A stretch of 64,000 bases of DNA, from NCBI GenBank assembly GCA_032871835.1, contig CM065299.1:5117001-5181000 (forward strand). The letters run 5' to 3'. Positions 22,244 through 34,460 of the stretch are shown here, in pieces. The stretch's first letter is position 1; every line of letters begins with the position of its first letter. A model generated the notes under the pieces. The model saw only the letters and a list, made by a program, of their open reading frames with translations. It searched no databases and had not been told where the DNA came from. Source of the stretch: Dipteronia dyeriana (taxonomy: Eukaryota; Streptophyta; Magnoliopsida; Sapindales; Sapindaceae). The translations under genes were made by a program, and so were the position numbers.

Positions 22244-22738
22244 TGATGTTTTAATTGATGTAAAATGAAAAGATACACATTGAAATCATTAGTTCTCAGC
22301 TTATATCAATGATTTATTTAATTGAAGTAAACTGAATAGTCATACAATATATACATTGAACTCATTTTATAATTGAAAAAAAAATGATTGAATTAATAAT
22401 TCATTTATTTTGATTGAAGTAAAGTGAAAAGTCATTCTACATGTACGTTGAACTCCTTGATAATTATCCTTCAAGAAACTTACAATATCAAAAAACTTGA
22501 GAACTTCAAAAGCCTCTATCATATCAATTATAAAGAATACGTGTGTACTCTGTAATTCTATATAAACTTAGACATTCATCTAAGTTTATCATGGAATGTT
22601 TTCTTGCAGCTAGGCTACTTACTATTGTTCTTGCATGACCCATTGCTCCTCGTGTTTGGAAGGTGTGTTGGGTGCATATTAGTTGTTTGACAAGAGACTA
22701 TACTTGGATATGCCAAGAGACTAGGTAAATCATAAATG
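22244..22738. other. AT-rich intergenic sequence
   Basis: No gene, RNA or element recognised. Around 22260-22450 a loose repeat of 'attgaagtaaa-tgaa-agtcat...acattgaactcat' occurs about three times. Confidence 0.4.
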
Positions 22739-23050
22739 TAAGGCCCCGTCCTGCAGCTGTTTTTCAGTCCGTTTTCGTTTTTATTTTTCAAAAACGATTT
22801 TGAAAACGCGTTTGTTAATCGTTTTTCATTTTATTTTCAAAAAACGAAGAAAAAAAAATGAAAAACAAAATCAGTGTTAAAAGTGAGATTTGAAAAACAT
22901 AAAAAACTTGTTTTTCATTTTTTCGTTTTTGTTTTTCATTTTATTTTTCACTTTTTTTATATATACAATTTTTTTAACTATTAATTGTACTATTATGCTT
23001 TTCATATTGTTAGGATAAGACGGAACAAGATTTTTAAGTGACCAAAGTGC

Positions 23051-23084
<34 letters not shown>

Positions 23085-23765
23085 ATTATTATTATATATA
23101 TATATTATAATATTATAATATATATATTATAATATTATAATAAATATATTATAATATTAAAATATATTATATATAATAATCTATATATTATTATAATTAA
23201 TATATATATATATTATATAAAATAATAAAATTATATATATATATATAAAACATTATATATATATATATATATATTTATATCACAGTATATAAAAATATAA
23301 TATAATATAATATAAAAAATATAATAATATTTAATATTTAATATACATTTTATATATTATTATAATATGTATATATGTTTATTAATACAATATATACATT
23401 TATATTGTTATTATATAGTAATATATACATATATATTGTAATTATTTATTTATAATTTAAGAGTTTAGTTTTGATTAATTCATTTTTTGATATGTTTTTT
23501 TGAATTTAATTTTGATGTGTTATTTTTGTTTAATTTAAAAATTACAATACAAAAATTATATTGGTTAATTATGTAATCAATTTTTGATGGTTTTTGGTTA
23601 ACCTACCAGACACGTTTTTTCCGTTTTCATTTTCAAAATACAGTTTCAGTATATTCTATCTGACACGTTTTCGAAATTCAAAACTGAAACCAAAAACACT
23701 GTTTTCATTTTCATTTTTATTTTCGAAAAACAGCAACAGAAAAACGCTTACAGGACGGACCCTAA
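22739..23765. mobile_element. PIF/Harbinger-like MITE with TAA duplication
   Basis: TAA flanks both ends (22739-22741 and 23763-23765). Inside, GGCCCCGTCCTG matches the reverse complement of the right end (GGGTCCGTCCTG) at 10 of 12 bases. The subterminal arms with 'gtttttcag...gttttcgtttttatttt' are inverted copies. The centre holds a long TA-rich tract at about 23055-23440. Non-coding; the short open frame that runs through the right arm is a by-product. Confidence 0.75.
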
Positions 23766-23942
23766 GATTTCTATATATTGAAACTTTAAAGATTATTCCG
23801 ATTGTGTCAAATTATATTGACATATCTACCTTTTGTTTTTTATATGTTTATATGTTTCTTTTCGTTTTTAACTTATTATTATTATTATTATATAATATAT
23901 ACAAACTGACCCTCACAACACCACATGACGTTATGACGAAGC

Positions 23943-24380
<438 letters not shown>

Positions 24381-24390
24381 TTTATATATA

Positions 24391-24790
24391 TGAGTGGTTT
24401 TCTCATAAGGGATCCCTTATTTTAATTTCGGTAAAAATCATCTTGAAATCACATCCATTTTTTTGAATTTCAATCTGATTTTTGTTGTGGAAGATATTTT
24501 CATTGAAATCTACATGTGAATAAAATTTTAGAATTTTTCAAGAACCACAATTATTTATCCCGATTTTGTTAAATATATAGGCATCGAAAAAATGGTAAAA
24601 TATTGGAAAATTCAAAAAAAATAAAAATAATTATAGTGCTTGAAAAATTCTCAAATTTTATTCATATGTAGATTTCATTGAACATATTATCCACACAAAA
24701 ATTCAAATCAAAATTCATAAAAATTGATATGATTTTATTGTGGTCCTTACCGAAAGTAAAATAGAGATCCTTTATATGAGAACTACTTAT
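24391..24790. mobile_element. Foldback MITE, family copy A
   Basis: The left arm 'tctcataagggatcccttattttaatttcggtaa' is matched by the reverse complement of the right arm near 24740-24783. The two halves are inverted along most of their length, including the segment around the Ile/Phe-rich AT stretch. The same family is present twice at 49695-50415. Confidence 0.75.
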
Positions 24791-25299
24791 TTATTTATAT
24801 ATATATTAATAAGACAAGATGAATAGACAATTTAATTACAATTATGAAACAATATAACAATTATTTAAACTCTTCCTACCCCTTTTTTTTTAAAAAAAAA
24901 ACACATTCATAACAGTCTTTTTCTTATAAAAAAAAAAACCCAAAAACCCAACCATATTCTTCTTTTGAATAGGCTTTAAGTTTATTCAATGAAACCAAAT
25001 TTTTTTTTTTTAAGAAGCTAGTTTATTATAAGCGGCTAGTTTATTATAAGAAGCCATAAAGCAAAAAAGGCAAAAAAAAAAAAAAGTCCAATACACCTCT
25101 AGTCCAAAGCCCCTTAAAGACAAAGTAAGCAACACAAGCTGAACCCATTGGATTACATCCATTATCGACTAAACTTATTACACCAGGCCACCCAAGCAAA
25201 GGCTCATATGAAGAAAACAGGGAAGCACAGGATATTCAGGAAATCACAACTTTAAGCGAAAGCTTGCAGAACAAAATTCACCACACCTCAAGCGCTTCA
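24791..25299. other. A/T-rich stretch with poly-A and poly-T runs
   Basis: No gene recognised. 'ctagtttattataag' is directly repeated at 25019 and 25038. Confidence 0.4.
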
Positions 25300-25640
25300 C
25301 TCCTGCCTTTCGCCAATCGTACCAGATCCATCTTTGGCCAATGTGTCAACCAATGCGTTTGATCCTCTAGGCGTGTACTTGACTGAAATAAAATTCCTAG
25401 ATAGTATGCACTGTCTGATGTCGTAAATTCACTTTACATAATTTAGATTTTTGAAACCTTCTCCATTAATCCATGAGACCAGCATTTTCGAGTCGCTCAA
25501 AACTGTGATCCCTCTGCCCGGAGAAAACTAACTAGAAAAGACCAAACGTACAAGCTCCATGTATGGCAAGAATTTCAGCCAAGGTGGAATCAGCTACATA
25601 ATCATAATAACCAAAATTCCTCTCATCTTCAACGATTTTC
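25300..25640 (-). mobile_element. LINE RNase H-like remnant
   Basis: Minus-strand translation in pieces gives blocks such as ADSTLAEILAIHGAC, typical of the RNase H-like region at the 3' end of plant L1 elements, followed by a degenerate 'HSFERLENAGLMD' stretch. Stops interrupt it. No ends or target duplication were found. The call rests on short blocks only. Confidence 0.45.
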
Positions 25641-26227
25641 TCTATAAAAACCACCTAAAATCTCACATTTTTTTCATCTCATTCCATTGACTCTCAACAC
25701 CTAGACAGTGGGGTATTCCAGGTATTGGGAGGTGAGAGCAAGTTCTATCGATTTTTTTTTTAATATTTGGTTGAATATTTTTAAATTTATTAGTTTTTTT
25801 TTTTTTTTTGTTATGATGATTGCCAAAAGCTATTGTAAAAAACCTTACATCAGTCTCAAGTATCATTTTCTTATCTTTTTATTTATTGTTTTTAACTATT
25901 GCATTCAATTCAATTGATTCTTTTCCTAAATATATGAAATTCACTCACTATTTTTTATAAACGGTAATAAATAATTTTTTTGTACAATAATAAATAAAAA
26001 TAAATCAACTACTATTTACATCTCAATAAAAGGTTTCACCTTTTTTTATTTTTGTATTGAATCATATATGATATGATGCTTGAAAAATAAATAAAAGTGA
26101 GTTTATTAAAAAAAAAGGAATGCCCTTAGAAATAAGTGTGGAAAAATAAATTAATTTATAACTAGGCTTGACAATAAGTTTTTATTTAAAAAAAAAACTG
26201 AATACTTCTACAACTATTTCTAGAATA

Positions 26228-26231
<4 letters not shown>
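25641..26231. other. AT-rich intergenic sequence
   Basis: No gene recognised. Short open frames here consist of T-rich low-complexity sequence. Confidence 0.4.

Positions 26232-26267
<36 letters not shown>
26232..26267. repeat. AT dinucleotide microsatellite
   Basis: About 18 copies of AT, next to the point where the copia-like gag remnant begins. Confidence 0.9.
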
Positions 26268-26268
<1 letters not shown>

Positions 26269-26339
26269 TAATAACTAAATATTTTTCAAAACAAATTAAG
26301 AAATATATATTTATATGTAGAATAATAAATCTGATCCTC

Positions 26340-26962
26340 AAAGATCTCTCTTTTCTTCTTCAACCTAGAGTTTTCAAAGTACTTGATGAAGTCTTCAAGG
26401 TCCAAGCCCTCAATAATTCCTTCATTGGAGTGGGACGAAGAGTTGTCATCTCTAGAGTCATTACTAGTGTCATTTGTTGCCTCATTAACATCTCATAAGT
26501 AGATTCATCAATCACTCTTCTAGCTACTTTTTCGTCTACTCCTTCTTCAAGGTCACAACTTAACGCCCTTGTGGCCCTTTTCTACATCTTATACATGAGA
26601 GGCTTCAAACGCCATGTAGTTGATTACAAGATCCTCATCACTTGAGGAATCTTCTTCACTTCCACTCTCACTTGATGAGACGACCACTGTCTTTCCTTTT
26701 CTCTTGACCTTTAAGTTACCACAATCCTTGGAGATATGCCCGCCGCTTCACATTCAAAACATTAAACCCCTTTCTTGAAGGCTTCTTGACTTGGCTCAAT
26801 CTTTTTTAAGTGGGTCTTCTTCTTGAAGTCATTCCCTTCAGAGTTAAAGCCATTCTATTGTAGTTTCATAAACTTCTTGAATCTCTTCACCATCAAGTCT
26901 TGTCTTCATCTGATTCATCCTCCTTATTTTCAATCTTGGAGGTCTTCAAGGCTATTTCTTTT
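26340..26962 (-). mobile_element. Copia-like gag remnant, C-terminal part
   Basis: On the minus strand there is a damaged CCHC zinc-knuckle region near 26740-26770 followed by a Ser/Glu/Asp-rich stretch (SSSESGSEEDSSSDED), the usual arrangement of plant Ty1/copia gag. Frameshifts and stops are present. No protease, integrase or reverse transcriptase follows, so the element is truncated next to the AT microsatellite. Confidence 0.6.
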
Positions 26963-29205
26963 TGTTAGGATTATGCTCAATAGCAAGAGTGTAATAATGT
27001 TTTTGACAATCGTTTCATATTAATAAAGTGATTTCTAGTTTAACAAATCTTATAACATTTATAGTTTAATTATTATAATTGTTAAAAGTAAATAATCATA
27101 GACTATGAGAAAAGAAGAATTGTTCATGCATCTGGATATGTATGAGGTAGACACAATTCTTTAGTTAGTCTTGAACAATATTCACAACTTAAGATAAAGG
27201 TTGGGCGTCTTTATCTTGTTAAAGTTGTAGATTCTTTTGCTAGCATTTGAGTGAGATCAAATGTGTTATGATGAGTCTAAAATCATCAAAGTGTGGTGTC
27301 TTTGGATAAAAGAATCTAGTACACTGGGTGCATTGAATAGGATCACAGTGAAATACTTTATCCAGAACCGTCAATGGATAAAAGCTTTCACTTGAAGACA
27401 ATCGGCGAGTCTATCTCAATCCTGAGATAAATGATAGACTTATGGTTGCAAGTGTTATCATTTGAGCTATCAAAGAGTACGATTATATAGCATAGTCTAT
27501 CATCGATAGTTTGGTGGACTTCATTTATTAATCGATAGAGGACTTCATTTATAGATATGGATATCGTGGCTCCATTTATTAAATGAGAGTAGAATATCAT
27601 CATACGGATGTTTTGAGGTTTTGGATATTAAATCTTAACATTAAGTTTTCAATAGTGTCTATTGAAACATGGCTTCTGGACAAGTCAAAATATCCAAGTT
27701 CAAAATGTTGTCATATGAGTAAATATGGTAACTTGGAGAGCAATAGGCGGTCTATGAGCTCTTGGCGATTATTGGCATTCTTCACGAGGATACACTATCT
27801 CCATTAAGATTGTCTAAGGTATGAATGAGCAATATTAACTTATTCTATATTTATTTAAGAGTTCAATTTTAGTTCTTTAGTGAAATGAACTAAAATTAAT
27901 AGATCGGACCTAAGTGAATCATTTGTTGATTGTAATTAGGTTGTGTCTATTGGAGCTTAAATATAGATAGCCCGCCAAGATCCTCAATCCACATGAACTT
28001 GCATAGATCACTTGATATATTATACTAGACCAATTTATGGGTCCATTTAGAATTGTATTAAGGCATGTGGACTTGTTTCTTTTAGTAAGAATGAGTATGG
28101 TTCACATGTGAACTTTTTATCAAGGTCCAATAGATTTAATAAAATAAAAAAGATAATATAATGGCCCATGTATAAGCTTTGGCGGCTAGGGCTTGTAAAA
28201 AAACTTATTATATTGTTTTTTATTTTATTATTTAATTAAATGGAAATTATTTTTTTATTTATTTATTTATTTAATTAAAGGTCAAAATCTTTTTCCTAAC
28301 ATGAGAAGGTCTCCTAATATTATACTATTGTTTGTAGTATAATTAACATTAAAGACTATATTTGATAAGTAGATAAATAAAAGGAATTATTTATCTAGTC
28401 AAATTAGGAAGTCTTTAATTTGGTCACAAATATACTATTTGAGTTGGATTAGGAGTCTTGGAGTGGAAAAGAAATCTTTCATTGAAAATGATTCTTTGTC
28501 ACCAAGTAAAATCCATATAAGAAAAGAATTCTTACCCACCAAGTAAATCCTTCTTAGAAAATTATTTGTATGCCTATTTATACTACCTCTGAATTTCGGT
28601 CAAGAGAAGAATTGAAGCTCTAAAATTCATGCAAGTCAAAGCAAATTAAGAGAGAGGAAAAGTTCGGCCATTACATAATTCTAAGAAGAAAAATTCGGCT
28701 AAGCCCTAATTTTTCTAAAAGAGTTTTCGGCCACCATAGAATTTTTTGAGTATAGAGAATTCGGTTCTTGCTCTAGGTAAATTCTTCCAACTCTAAAGAA
28801 AGGTGTGTATGAATTCGGCCAAAAAGAAAAAAAGGGGAACATTTTTGTTTTCAATAGTACACTAGTATCCTTTGCATCAAAAGGGTTTTATGTACAAAAT
28901 CGAATCGGGTTCACACGAGTTTCAATCAAATAGATTAATAATTCACATGTAACCGAACATTCTTGAGTTTTCTCTTGGAGAATTATTGTGACTAACAAAG
29001 AAGAAAATTTTGTTTGTTTTCATCTTCAGGTATACAATTTAAAGAAAGGGAGGCCACACTCCTAGGTGATTCACGTTCTTGATTGGATTGAAAAATCTTA
29101 CGGATTCAATTCGACGCTAGTTCAATCGTCACGAGAAAAAGATACGATATTTTTAATATACGTAAATTAATCTAGGTTAAGGTTCTTTCAATTAAAAGGG
29201 AAAAA
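26963..29205. mobile_element. Insertion of unknown type splitting the copia gag
   Basis: The gag homology on both sides is separated by about 2.2 kb of non-coding sequence. It starts TGTTAGGA, and the reverse complement TCCTAACA occurs at 28294-28301, so a solo-LTR-like body of 1339 bp is possible, with about 900 bp of further sequence. The part at 28570-28830 has a TATA-like box and several 'ttcggcc' words as in some LTR leaders. No clear target duplication, so the boundaries and type remain uncertain. Confidence 0.4.
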
Positions 29206-30045
29206 TTTTAAATATATCAAACCATAATTTTACACTTCCATTGTGTGATATTCCCTACATTTTTTTCTTCTTGGGAGATGTGGTTAAAGAGTCCCATCTA
29301 GATTCATAGGTAATGAACCTTCCAATCACTTCACTCGGCTTCATCTACTTGTAGTCACTATTTTCTTCAAAAGCCGTCACCTTGGATTCGAATCTAAGAG
29401 GTAGTGACCTCATGATCTTTTGCTTGATCCTCTTATTCGAGTATGGGTCACCAAGTTGATGGCTTTGATTCACAATATCCATCAACTCTACTTGGAAGTC
29501 ATTAAAGCACTCGTCCTCTTCCATCTTAATTGTCTCAAATTGTATTTGGAGAACTTAGAACTTGGAATCCTTCACCACTAGCGTTCCCTTATGTGCCGTC
29601 TCTAGGATCTTCCAAGCTTCATGTGCATTTTTGGTGTTTTGGATAAGTTTGTATTGATTCTCATCCATTGCACCAAATAAGGCATACATCGCTATGCTGT
29701 TCTACTTCGAGGCTTCAAACTCTTGGAAACTCCATTGAGACTGGGGATTAAGCAAACTACTTCCATCTTCAGAAGCCATGGTTGGTGGTGTGTATCCATC
29801 TTTAATCACCATCCAAACTTTATCATCTATCGCTGATAGGAAGGACTCCATCTTCCCCTTCCATAAGGAGTAATTATCCCCCTTGAGTAGTGGTGGTCTC
29901 ATACTCGACCCACCCTCTTTATTCACCATAAAGTCACTCTTAGTGTTTGGGTTATATGAATGAAAAAGAATACAACAGGCAAAATGCAAACAAATGCAAG
30001 ACATACAAAACAGAGCTTGGATCACCTAATTATGTCTAGGAACCC
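29206..30045 (-). mobile_element. Copia-like gag remnant, N-terminal part
   Basis: The minus-strand translation contains LLKGDNYSLWKGKMESFL, followed by a block like AMYALFGAMDENQYKLI and the AHEAWKILE region. These are hallmarks of the gag (UBN2/DUF4219 type) of plant copia elements. The frame is opened by an ATG near 29898 but is broken downstream by stops (for example near 29700 and 29559). It sits directly 3' of a primer-binding site, as expected for the 5' end of the internal region. Confidence 0.75.
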
Positions 30046-30057
30046 GCTCTAATACCA
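30046..30057 (-). other. Retrotransposon primer-binding site (copia-like element)
   Basis: The minus strand reads TGGTATTAGAGC, one base off the initiator-methionine tRNA complement used by plant LTR elements. It lies two bases inside the LTR end at 30060. Confidence 0.7.
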
Positions 30058-30059
30058 AT

Positions 30060-31070
30060 TGAAAATAAAACTATAAAGTGTGTCTAACAACCTAAAGGGT
30101 GGTGAATAGGTTTTAATCAAGTTAATTACTAACTTTTCTTGATTAGTCAATATTAAAAATTCACCCCATAAACAAACATATAAAATCAAGTATAAAATAC
30201 GAAAATTAAAAAACAATTGATTTTTACATAGAAACCCTTCAACAAGAGAAAAACCACTGCTAACCACTTAGCCACTACGATCCTCAAATCCACTATTGTA
30301 ATGATGTTTACAACTTAGGTTGACCTCTAGCCACATCATTCTCAATCACTAACCCACCACTATTACCCAACGGGCCTTTATAATAATTCTAGATCAATGC
30401 TTGCTAACCAACCTTGATTGCAAGGCTTCACTTGCTTGTGCACTTCACCTTGTAGTCACAAGACTTAAGTCAAGAAGAGATAGAAATAGCCTAACTGAAT
30501 ATGTGAATATTCTAGATGCAATAAAGTGCAAGACAAGACACTAAATGCTTAATTAGATGTTAAGATGCAAATCTAACAACTTAATTATCAAATAAGCCAA
30601 ATCAACCTAAGTTGTCATTAACCATGGCAGAGACAATAAATGCAATCTTCAAATGCAATCAACAAATCCTAATCAACAATGTCTAAATGCAATGTATAGA
30701 GACTTAGCTAGACAGTAAATATGTCATAAATGCAAGCTATCACAATATAAACCCAATCATGCAAAGGAATTCATAAAAAAAAAAAAGCAATAAATGAAGT
30801 CCTAGCATTTAATCCATTAATAACTGTAATAAAAACATCATCTTCGAAAGTAACAAATAACAAATATGGGATTTTTGTTTAACTTACCAAGTCAATTTAC
30901 TGATGAAGACTCATGCCTAAACATACTCAATCATGCATGAAGGATGATAGGTTTTGGGTTTGGGGTTTGGAGAGTTAAAGAACAAGCCTTGGAGTTTCTC
31001 TCTCTAAAATATAATCTCTCTCACTAAATAATGGGTTCTCGAAGCTCTCAAAAGAGATAAAAGAGAAGAG

Positions 31071-31127
<57 letters not shown>

Positions 31128-31740
31128 TCTTAGACCAAAACAACATCGTTTTGAACTTGAGAAATGAAATCCCGTCAAAACCGATGTCCATACCACGATC
31201 CAGACAAGGTGTCCAGATCACGGTGCATGCAACAGTGCACCCTCTGGACAACACCGTTGTCCAGACCATTGTGCATGCATATGCACAAACCGAGGTATAG
31301 GTAATAGGGGTCTACCGGATAATATCACGGCAGGGACCGCTGTGCAGGCATGTGCACAGGCAGTGGTCCCAAAGCATGCAACTTCTGGAACCAACCACTG
31401 TTGGGACCGCGGCGGAGGCAGGTGCATATCCAGCGACCTGCACCGCAGTGAAGAGAAAAATCCTCCTTTCTAGGCAAACTTAACACACTAACTTATATGT
31501 AAAATGTGCAAATGTGGAGTGTGAGAAATACATACAAGCAAAGTATAATTGTCATGCAATATATGTAAGCAAATGAAATTCAGTGCAAGATTAATTATCA
31601 TATGCAAGCTAGTGAGTGTGTTCATCTAAATCTCTTCAATGAGTCAAGTCAAGTGATTTATCTTTCGCTCTTGATCTTGAAGACAGATATGCTTGGAAGC
31701 TTGCTATCGAAAGCCTAAACTACCCATTGTAAAAATATCC
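30060..31740 (-). mobile_element. Probable 5' LTR of the copia-like element
   Basis: The LTR end (CA on the minus strand) is at 30060-30061 next to the primer-binding site. The non-coding body contains a TA microsatellite at 31075-31121 and a GC-richer block at 31200-31440 with repeated words such as 'gtccaga' and 'tgcatgc'. The outer end is not fixed; it lies before 31803, where homology to the peptide-gene promoter begins. A second LTR is not present in the window. Confidence 0.5.
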
Positions 31741-32827
31741 TTAATGTGGTTTATTATGAAACAAGTCAATCATAAAAATGAGGTTCTTATATGAATATAT
31801 AATTAGGGTAAAAGGTAAATTTTGATTTTTAAAATTTTAAAGATGGGTTGATGAAGTAAATGGGTACAAGGGAGAAATATCATAGGTGGCAATAGAAGCA
31901 CCCAAGATAAATAGAGAGTTACTGAGAAGACTTTTGTGAAGATGTAAATTGTAGGGGAGATTTTTTTTTTTTACTATTTTTAAAAATATTCATTAATTAC
32001 TGTTTATAATTTAATTAAGAGTGAATTTCATAAGTTTAGAAAAAAATATATTGAGTTGAACGCAATAATTAGTGTTTTTAATGTGTTACGGTTAATATTT
32101 TATAAATGGTAATAAGTAAATATTATTTTTAAGGAAATTTAGCTACGATGTTTTAAATTATTTTCTTTTTTCTATTTTTAACCTTTTTTTTCTAAATGTA
32201 TAATATGCACCGAATAAACTATGATTATGTCCAAAAATAAATATTTTTTAATTTTAATTATTCATGTAATGATAATAAATAAATATATTTTTTAAAAAAA
32301 TATGTTCGCAATTGTTTTGAAAAATATTTATTTATCATTACTATTTATAAAAATAATTAAAATTGAAAAATATTTATTTATGAAATTAATCATAATGTAT
32401 TAAATGTATATCTAATACATTCTTAAAAAAATGAAAAGAAAAGGGATAATATCACTTTAAAAAAAAAATTGGGTAAATTTCCTTTAAAAAATCAGGGTAT
32501 GACCAAATTTACATATTTTCAAATTTATTTCGGACCCTATTAAATCATCTAGTATCTTTGAAAAACAGTAAAAGAAAGCTTTCATAGGCATAGTTCTGCT
32601 GGCGTACGACCTAGTTTGGGTTTAGACAAATGACACTCAAACTTAGAGCTTAGGCAAATAACTCTCAAGCCAACGACTTGAATCCTACCAATGATAAAAA
32701 ACTTCATAAAAAATACCTATCTAGTGGATATATAGATATTGTCGGAAAAAAAAAACAGTCGAAGAAAACATCATTAAAAACCTTTATTACATATTTTTTT
32801 GAAATTAAAAGTATTTGATTCTCACCC

Positions 32828-32835
32828 TATAAATA
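32828..32835 (+). promoter_or_regulatory. TATA box of old copy 5
   Basis: TATAAATA in the context CACCCTATAAATAGGC, conserved with the other copies, about 80 bases before the ATG. Confidence 0.6.
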
Positions 32836-32916
32836 GGCAAGAAAACTTTCAAAAAAAAAATTCACACAATTCAGAGCTTTCTTAAAATTATTAGCAGTAA
32901 AAAGAAAAAAAAAACA

Positions 32917-33803
32917 ATGGTGACGGTGAAGTACTTGATTGCCTTGTTCATCACAGTGTTGACAAATGCTGCCAATTTAGACAAAGTCCAAGCTCGACCT
33001 GAACTCTTGATGACAAAGTCCACGAGGAGGGTTCCATCTAGTCCAAGCCCGTCAACTAGCCCAGAATCTCCGCATGCTGCATTGGTAGCAAAGCCTACGA
33101 GGAAGGTTCCATCTGGGTCAAACCCAGCAACTAGCCTAGAATCTCTGCATGTTGCATTGATAACAAAGCCTACGATAAAGGTTCCATTTGGGCCAAACCA
33201 GGCAACTAGCCTAGAATCTCCGCCTGTTGCATTACTAGCAATCCTACAATGAGGGTTCTATCTAGGCCAAACCCAGCAACTACGCCAGAATCTCCACATG
33301 TTGCATTGATGGCAAAGCCTATGAGAAGAGTTCCATATGGGCCAAACCCGACAACTAACCCGTAATCTCCGCCTGCTGAATTGATGGCAAAGCCTACTCC
33401 GAGGGTTTCATCTAGGCCAAACCCAGCAACTAGGCTAGAATCTCCGCCTGTTGAATTGATAGCAAGCCTACGAGGAGAGTTTCATCTGGCCTACGAGGAG
33501 AGTTTCATCTAGCCTACGAGGAGAGTTCCATCTGGGCCAAACCCGACAACTAACCCGGAATCTCCGCTTGCTGAATTGATGGCAAAGCCTACTTGGAAGG
33601 TTTCATTTGCGCCATACCTAGTAACTAGCCCAGAATCTCCGCCTACTGAATTGATGGCAAAGCCTACGAGGTGGGTTCCATATAAGCCCAACTCGACAAC
33701 AAGCCCGGATTCTCCGCCTGCTGCACTGGTGGCAAATCCTACAAGGAGAGTTCCATCTAGGTCAAACCCGACAACTAGTCCGGAATCTCTACCCTCTTTC
33801 TAA
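32917..33803 (+). pseudogene. CLE-like precursor, old frameshifted copy 5
   Basis: The start codon, signal peptide (MVTVKYLIALFITVLTNAAN...KVQA) and three modules are in frame to 33252. A small deletion near 33235 then shifts the frame and ends the protein at 111 residues. Recognisable modules continue in other frames to the conserved C-terminal end at 33803, for a total of about eleven or twelve. Cores here include R-R-V-P-S-S-P-S-P, R-K-V-P-S-G-S-N-P and I-K-V-P-F-G-P-N-Q; Ser at position 5 is closer to classical CLE cores than the Arg of units 1-3. It could still give a short secreted protein of 111 residues, but decay in most modules and a duplicated short 'cctacgaggagagtt' stretch near 33470-33525 favour a pseudogene. 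Confidence 0.75.
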
Positions 33804-33957
33804 TGTAGACAAAGCACAAATTCGTCCATGAGGATCTGCACCTTCGGGTTCCATAGGTTTCGTGACCATGGGTTGAAAGATCTGAAATGTTTTGGGTTAT
33901 TTCACTTTGTTTTATATTATATAACTAATAATTTTTACATTGCTTTATATCATTTCG

Positions 33958-33963
33958 AATAAA
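33958..33963 (+). terminator. Putative poly(A) signal, copy 5
   Basis: AATAAA in TTTCGAATAAACGTCC, matching the 3' UTR block of the array genes. Confidence 0.5.
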
Positions 33964-34058
33964 CGTCCGATTAATTTGGTTCTCATTCGGTTTTTTTTTC
34001 CTATTTATTTTAACACAATCCATATTGAATCCAGCCAAAGTGTCCAATTTCCAGCAAC

Positions 34059-34368
34059 AACAATCCATAATTTTTACTATCCAACTTGTTACCATCCTTA
34101 GCTTGGGCAAGGCACCCTTGTCTGATGTGGGATCTATTATAAGTGAGATTTTAGATCTGTTTGAGGTGATTCCCAGCTGGTCTATTTGTCATATCCAGGA
34201 AAGGTAACCTTGCTGCTCATTATTTGGCTAGGATGGGTCTTTCGATTGGGTCTGATTGTTTTTGGTCAAATGCTTATCCTCCTTGTGTGTAGAGTTGCAT
34301 TCAGAATGATGGTGAATGCTTTGTTTCTTGTTTTCAAAAAAAAAAAAAAAAACAATCCATAATTTTTA
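34059..34368 (+). mobile_element. 5'-truncated LINE insertion with 18-bp target duplication
   Basis: An 18-bp sequence starting AACAATCC (34059-34076) is repeated exactly at 34351-34368. The body 34077-34350 encodes the C-terminal end of a LINE RNase H-like region (HYLARMGLSIGSDCFWS and PPCV-SCIQNDGE) and ends in a poly-A run of about 15 bases just before the second repeat. These are textbook marks of target-primed reverse transcription. Confidence 0.9.
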
Positions 34369-34460
34369 AAGAGAAAGGAAGAAAGAGAATAATAATAATA
34401 ATAATACTAATAATATATTTAAAAATGTTTTGTAAAATAATTGACTTTCACCATCTAAAG

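Larger units (their letters stand above)
31803..34460 (+). repeat. Fifth, ancient partial copy of the array unit
   Basis: Homology to the promoter region of the array unit begins near 31803 ('aggtaaattttgatttttaaaattttaaagatgggttga', compare 3130). It runs through the TATA box, the gene and the 3' UTR to the A-rich block near 34380-34430. The LINE part of the unit is absent. Divergence is far higher than among units 1-3. Confidence 0.85.

Noticed and set aside
30975..31427. Overlapping minus-strand frames in the copia LTR region
   Set aside because: They run through a TA microsatellite and LTR-like non-coding sequence.
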